Assembly: GCA_002306075.1 (NCBI GenBank)
Contig: DBRW01000023.1
Location: 1 to 18,458 of the forward strand
DNA: 18,458 bases
Source: Synergistaceae bacterium UBA1358
GTDB taxonomy: Bacteria; Synergistota; Synergistia; Synergistales; Synergistaceae
Direction: 5' to 3'
Of this stretch, positions 14,799-18,458 are shown piece by piece. Under the pieces are notes generated by a model. That model searched no databases, was not told the origin of the DNA, and was given only the letters and a program-made list of their open reading frames with translations. The position numbers were made by a program, and so were the translations under genes. Every line of letters begins with the position of its first letter. Position 1 is the first letter of the stretch.

Positions 14799-16280
14799 TT
14801 ACAGCTCTTCGGCAAACATGGCAAGATATTGTTCTGCCGGTGTCTGATCGTCCTCTGCCGGTATCTGGAAAGATCTTGCCCGTATCTCTATCTTTTTTTC
14901 GGACGTTATCTCGAGCATGTCATTAAGTTTTTCGATACGTTCCGCAAGTATCCTCGAATTTTCGAGGGCGGTCCTTGGCAGCAGGATCCAGAAGGTATCA
15001 GGAGCCGATGACGTCGTTATATCCGTGCTCCTCACCATGGATCTAATCCTGAATATGAGCTCATCCATGATCTTATTGTAAATATCTTCGCCCAACGAGG
15101 TCTCGACCTCGTAGAGATTGGAGAACTTCAGGCCGATAACTGAGAATGCTTCGTCAGAGTAGCGCTTTCTGTACTCCCTCATCCATTCAAGGATATTGCA
15201 GAAATATCCGAATTTAAGGTTGTTCTGGCCGTCAAAGAGCTGGACCTCCATCTGCATGGTCCCTGTCCGGACAGCGGCCGATCCCTTTTCTGACAGTTTA
15301 TAGCTGTAGACGTTTACCACCGTCAGATCGGACGGGTCTGTCCTGGTCCTGCAGAAAAGACAGTCTGCCTTTACCTCGGGTTCGATGAATTTCGATCCGC
15401 AGTTATTGCACTCGTGAGACTCGAGCGGGTGGTCATAGTCACTTCCAAGATGTCTCAGGACGGTGTTGCATTTGGGGCATACGAAAGACATGCTTTTCCT
15501 GAAGTCGCTGTCCGGTGCGACGTAGCCGCAGGTGAAGCAGTGCATCATCACCTTTTTCTCAAAATCTATGCTGCCGCAGTTCGGGCATATGTCAACATAG
15601 TTAAGATGCCCAGTCCTGCACTTCGGACACTTCCTGATCCTGTCGACGAGGGCGTACCGTTCGATGTAACCGTTGTCCTCAAGGTACGCAACCGCCTTAA
15701 GCGCCATCATTATTTCTGTATCGAACCTGAAGGATCTCAGCCTATCCTGGCCGCTCAGGTCTTCGGGCCTTAGCATCTGTGCCGCCTTCGAGGCACTGTC
15801 AAGAAGGAGAGCTATATGGGGATATGAGTATACCCACTGCGAGAAGGGGGCACATACAGGTGAGAGCAGATAACTGTCACCCCTTACATACATATAGGTG
15901 AGCATCCTCAGGTTATAGTTGTCGATCAGCGCATCCCTGCGTACCCTGGCGCCCCTTTCAAGGATGGAGATCGCTTCGGGCAACCTCTCCTCTATGTTGG
16001 CCGTGATCCCGTCGACCATTATGTCGAGCTGTTTCATCGTCCTTGATATGTAGATGGGCGCGAAGCAGAACTCTGCGGATCCCCTCAGTTCCACCAACTC
16101 CCAGAATACTTTCAGCATATCGGAGGTCTTATTGCCTTTGATTCCGTCGATCAGTACTATTCCGGGTTTGGGCTTCTTTTCGAGCAGTTCCCCGGCTGAT
16201 GGGAAATCGGTGATTTTTTCATCGGAATAGTGCACAGGTTCTTCGCCCAGAAGGATCCGGTATATTTTATATACTGTCAT
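14799..16280 (-). CDS. REC-like/zinc-ribbon (TackOD1-like)/degenerate GGDEF protein, putative c-di-GMP receptor
   Basis: This 493-residue cytoplasmic protein has three parts. Residues 1-100 look weakly like a receiver fold (GIVLIDG with Asp 45, APIYISR). Residues about 110-315 hold a conserved helical part (RMLTYMYVRGDSYLLSPV) and six CxxC pairs (218/221, 232/235, 248/251, 268/271, 291/294, 307/310), with segments such as CPKCNTVLRHLGSDYDHP that I associate with the TackOD1 domain. Residues about 340-470 follow the GGDEF fold (FRIRSMVRSTD, FWILLPRTALENSRILAERI). The GGDEF signature is APDTF (426-430) and the usual metal-binding aspartate segment reads VIGLKFSN, so cyclase activity is unlikely. 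RSTD (417-420) is an I-site RxxD motif with the same 5-residue spacing as in PleD. A c-di-GMP-binding role is inferred. The AGGAGG site sits 9 nt before the ATG. Confidence 0.75.
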   Translation of the reverse strand: MTVYKIYRILLGEEPVHYSDEKITDFPSAGELLEKKPKPGIVLIDGIKGNKTSDMLKVFWELVELRGSAEFCFAPIYISRTMKQLDIMVDGITANIEERLPEAISILERGARVRRDALIDNYNLRMLTYMYVRGDSYLLSPVCAPFSQWVYSYPHIALLLDSASKAAQMLRPEDLSGQDRLRSFRFDTEIMMALKAVAYLEDNGYIERYALVDRIRKCPKCRTGHLNYVDICPNCGSIDFEKKVMMHCFTCGYVAPDSDFRKSMSFVCPKCNTVLRHLGSDYDHPLESHECNNCGSKFIEPEVKADCLFCRTRTDPSDLTVVNVYSYKLSEKGSAAVRTGTMQMEVQLFDGQNNLKFGYFCNILEWMREYRKRYSDEAFSVIGLKFSNLYEVETSLGEDIYNKIMDELIFRIRSMVRSTDITTSSAPDTFWILLPRTALENSRILAERIEKLNDMLEITSEKKIEIRARSFQIPAEDDQTPAEQYLAMFAEEL

Positions 16281-16293
16281 TGCTCCACCCCTC

Positions 16294-17340
16294 CTAAAAA
16301 AAGGACCTCAGTCCCCACTCAACTTTTACGGGGAGTCCGTCCACGATACGGTCATCAGGAAGGGGGTCCTTCAGGCTCAGATATACTGTTACGCTTCTTG
16401 AGGAAAGTATCGTCCTGCTGCCAAGGCCGCCCGGCGTACTCTGTGAAAGGGTCGGCATTTCCTGTACTGTCGCCCTTATCTTTTTTGACCTTCCCGGGAG
16501 TACTACATTTGCCTCCGTATCAAGCTTGATCTTGGCAAAATTTTCAGGTGCCACATATGCTGTTACCTTTACCGTCGCCGGGTCAGCTATCCACATAAGT
16601 TCCTGCCCCGCCCTGACCGATTGGCCTGAAACGACCTCTACGGACTGCACCCTGCCGGCTTTTTTGAGGGTAACATCATAGGATGACCCGTTAAGTCCTT
16701 CAAGATAGCTTATGCTTCTTTCCAGATAATCTATCCTTGACCTTATATCATTGGCAGCCGAAGGTTCTGCTCTTGCCGACAGCAGTGATCCACGCTGGGC
16801 GACCGCTGACCTGAGGTTTTGTTCCGCAAGGTTCACCTCGGCTCTTGTAGCTGCTCCCTGATCCATAAGCCGCTTCATCGTCTCCAGTTCCTTTTTAAAA
16901 AATACGACATTTTGGTCCGCTGCTTTTGTAGAAATGGCCGGCAGTGGTTTTGCCTGTTTCAGTGATATTTCCAGCGCATCCCTTTCTGCTTTCATAAGTG
17001 CGATCCTTTCAAGGATTTCGGGAGAGGGCTGTCTGACCAGTGTCATTGCTGTAAAGCCGGCACCGGCGTCTAAACCTTTTTTGATGAAGACATCTTTAAT
17101 GTATCCGCTCTCGGGAGCCTTTACGGCATAGCTGTCCATTGTGATCATCCCCGGAGATGTGACAAAGATCCAGCCCGCAAAAATGTTCCACAGCAATACA
17201 GCCAAAGGAGTGAAAACCAGCGCCAGTATAGACCACCACAGTATTTTAGATGTCTTCCTTTTCCCGGGGGAATAGGGTATCTTCACACCCGATCTCGATC
17301 CCGGATCATTTTTTTGTGCCTGCGAAAAAGATACTCTCAT
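16294..17340 (-). CDS. HlyD-type periplasmic adaptor with one membrane anchor
   Basis: This 348-residue membrane-fusion protein likely bridges the inner-membrane synthase and an outer-membrane channel. It has a basic cytoplasmic N-terminus (1-32) and one membrane helix (about 33-58). The first lipoyl half-motif is VKAPESGYIKDVFIKKG (73-89), followed by a long coiled-coil hairpin (about 105-215). The second lipoyl half contains KKAGRVQSVEVVSGQSVRAGQ (226-246), and the rest forms beta-barrel-like parts (about 257-345). The layout recalls Alg44 of alginate synthesis but without its PilZ domain. The frame reaches 17367, but GGGGGG lies 8 nt before the ATG at 17340, which overlaps the previous stop as ATGA, so that start is chosen. 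The next gene follows after 13 bp. Confidence 0.88.
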   Translation of the reverse strand: MRVSFSQAQKNDPGSRSGVKIPYSPGKRKTSKILWWSILALVFTPLAVLLWNIFAGWIFVTSPGMITMDSYAVKAPESGYIKDVFIKKGLDAGAGFTAMTLVRQPSPEILERIALMKAERDALEISLKQAKPLPAISTKAADQNVVFFKKELETMKRLMDQGAATRAEVNLAEQNLRSAVAQRGSLLSARAEPSAANDIRSRIDYLERSISYLEGLNGSSYDVTLKKAGRVQSVEVVSGQSVRAGQELMWIADPATVKVTAYVAPENFAKIKLDTEANVVLPGRSKKIRATVQEMPTLSQSTPGGLGSRTILSSRSVTVYLSLKDPLPDDRIVDGLPVKVEWGLRSFF

Positions 17341-18458
17341 TCTTTCATCCCCCCAAGATCTTCCCAAGCCTGTATTACCAGCCCCCTGAACCCTTTGCTG
17401 GCAGAGAGTTCGCGGCCGATCCTTTCCATGCGTTCCCTGTAAAGTCCCTCTCCCGATGAGAAGTAGCTCTCAGAGGGAGAAAGTACCCTCTCCACGCTCT
17501 GTGCGAGACAGAAGTACTGGGAGGTATTGACGATCATTATGTCCCTCATTCGTCTAACTGCCTTCTCCGGATCGGTCGTGTATATCATCACTGATATGTA
17601 CTCGAGGTCCAGCCCTGCCAGATCCAACGATGAAAGCGAATCCGGGCCGCCCTCAAGGTATCTGGGATGGATCGACAGGGACAGCTTCATATCGGAGGCC
17701 TGCCTGACCTCTTTGACAGTATCTTTAAGATATCCCAGGAGCTCCTGTCTCCTGTTTTCCGAATCTGGGAGGGAATCAGGTTCAATGTCAAGATGGAGTC
17801 CCTTGAAGCTGAACTTTTTCATCTTTTCGACTATCCTGATCAGATCTTTCCGTTTTTCGGGGTATAGCCATGTCGGTTCGCCAAGCAGAAGGTCAGCCCT
17901 GATACCCATCCTTTCTGCTGCGGAGAGAAGATCCTTCAGCTCCATCATCCCGTAAAAACTGTCTAATTTTTCGATCTGTTCGGCAGTGAGGGATATCAGG
18001 AAGTGGTCAAACCCTTTGTTTCGCAGGTCGTTAAGAGAGGAAGCCCTTGTCTCGGGGGCAAGGAAAGGAGATGCATCCCACACGTAGACCGAAAGCGGGC
18101 GATCGCTGCTTACGAGGGCTGCTTTTGCTGGGGTCTCAGTTATCGTCTGACCTTTCGGTGCAGCTATCATCTGCTCTTGTGATGCAGGTATGGGCTGGCC
18201 TTGCGGTGCGGGTATCGGTGCGATACCTCCCGGGACAGACGAATGCGAAGTCAGCCAGTTCGGGTCAAGCATCCTTGACCTTAGAGCGTTGTCTGCTATC
18301 GGTTTTATGCGTTCTGCCGGCTCGGATCCGGGGCCTTCCGGATATGCGTAAGCAAGAAGATCGGCTCCGGTCTGCATGAACATCATCTCTGATTCAAAGA
18401 TATCAATAACTCCGCGATAGTACTGATATCTGCTCTTCTGCAGCTGTTCAAATGTGTC
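17337..18458 (-). CDS. Partial gene: TolC-like end, repeat linker and GH18-like TIM-barrel domain
   Basis: The frame is open to the right edge of the window, so the 5' end is missing and 373 residues are visible. The first 40 (QLQKSRYQYYRGVIDIFESE, then MMFMQTGADLLAYAYPEG) look like the last helix of a TolC-family outer-membrane protein. Next comes a Pro/Gln-rich linker with 8-residue repeats. The rest (about 117-373) looks like a TIM-barrel related to GH18 or putative glycoside hydrolases: VYVWDASPF, GIRADLLLGEPTW, FKGLHLDIEPD (acid/base Glu candidate about 226), LSLSIHPRY, YISVMIYTT and a final VIQAWEDLGG. Starting at an internal ATG (18386) would cut the helical segment, so a longer protein is likelier. 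Its 3' end is coupled (ATGA) to the HlyD-type gene. Fusion and glycosidase activity are inference. Confidence 0.68.
   Translation of the reverse strand, partial: DTFEQLQKSRYQYYRGVIDIFESEMMFMQTGADLLAYAYPEGPGSEPAERIKPIADNALRSRMLDPNWLTSHSSVPGGIAPIPAPQGQPIPASQEQMIAAPKGQTITETPAKAALVSSDRPLSVYVWDASPFLAPETRASSLNDLRNKGFDHFLISLTAEQIEKLDSFYGMMELKDLLSAAERMGIRADLLLGEPTWLYPEKRKDLIRIVEKMKKFSFKGLHLDIEPDSLPDSENRRQELLGYLKDTVKEVRQASDMKLSLSIHPRYLEGGPDSLSSLDLAGLDLEYISVMIYTTDPEKAVRRMRDIMIVNTSQYFCLAQSVERVLSPSESYFSSGEGLYRERMERIGRELSASKGFRGLVIQAWEDLGGMKE
18157..18228 (-). repeat. Three degenerate 24-bp tandem repeats in the linker
   Basis: GGTGCAGCTATC, GATGCAGGTATG and GGTGCGGGTATC recur at 18157, 18181 and 18205 on the plus strand, a 24-bp period. 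They encode about 8-residue units (IPAPQGQP, IPASQEQM, IAAPKGQT) in the linker between the TolC-like piece and the barrel domain. Copy number may vary between strains. Confidence 0.6.

Noticed and set aside
18157..18228. Possible CRISPR-like repeats
   Set aside because: The 24-bp units are degenerate, have no spacers and are in frame within a coding linker.

Overview
This 18.5 kb window has moderate GC content and densely packed genes. It looks like chromosome from a diderm bacterium. Gene content (a SecG, a GerMN-domain protein beside a stalk-domain cell-wall amidase, a HlyD/TolC-type secretion pair and a YfcE phosphodiesterase) suggests a Synergistota-like organism. That placement is inference, because no marker here was compared with a database. 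Nearly everything is on the minus strand. I saw no tRNA, rRNA, insertion sequence, phage gene or CRISPR array.

Layout, in window coordinates. (1) 33-989: a CorA-type magnesium transporter, followed by about 550 bp without a convincing gene but with several inverted repeats. (2) 1475-9858, minus strand: one long co-directional run. Read 5' to 3' it is L-threonine aldolase, PmbA/TldE-type protein, N-acetylmuramoyl-L-alanine amidase, GerMN membrane protein, RNase PH, XTP/dITP pyrophosphatase (RdgB), SecG, a nicotinate phosphoribosyltransferase-family enzyme, then ribosomal proteins L13 and S9 behind a structured leader. It ends at a clear intrinsic terminator. Many junctions overlap (GTGA, ATGA). 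(3) 9951-12144, minus: YfcE phosphodiesterase, a membrane GAF-domain protein and a PHP-family phosphoesterase, packed end to end. (4) 12246-13447, plus: the only rightward unit, with a good sigma70-type promoter, a small HTH-like protein of unknown function and a YfcA-like TSUP transporter. Two tandem hairpins cover the second gene's start. (5) 13450-18458, minus: a tight four-gene cluster that runs off the right edge.

Region 5 is the most interesting. Read 5' to 3' it encodes: a protein (5' end missing) with a short TolC-like piece, a repeat linker and a GH18-like TIM-barrel domain; a one-TM HlyD-type adaptor; a 493-residue protein with a weak receiver-like N-terminus, a six-CxxC zinc-ribbon block resembling TackOD1, and a degenerate GGDEF domain; and a processive family-2 membrane glycosyltransferase. 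The GGDEF signature has become APDTF, yet an RxxD inhibitory-site motif sits exactly five residues before it. That is the layout of a c-di-GMP receptor (as in PelD) rather than a cyclase. My reading is a c-di-GMP-gated synthesis and export machine for an exopolysaccharide, analogous to alginate (Alg8/Alg44) or Pel systems but with a different receptor and a glycosidase joined to the outer-membrane component. The motifs are visible in the sequence; the complex, ligand and product are inferred.
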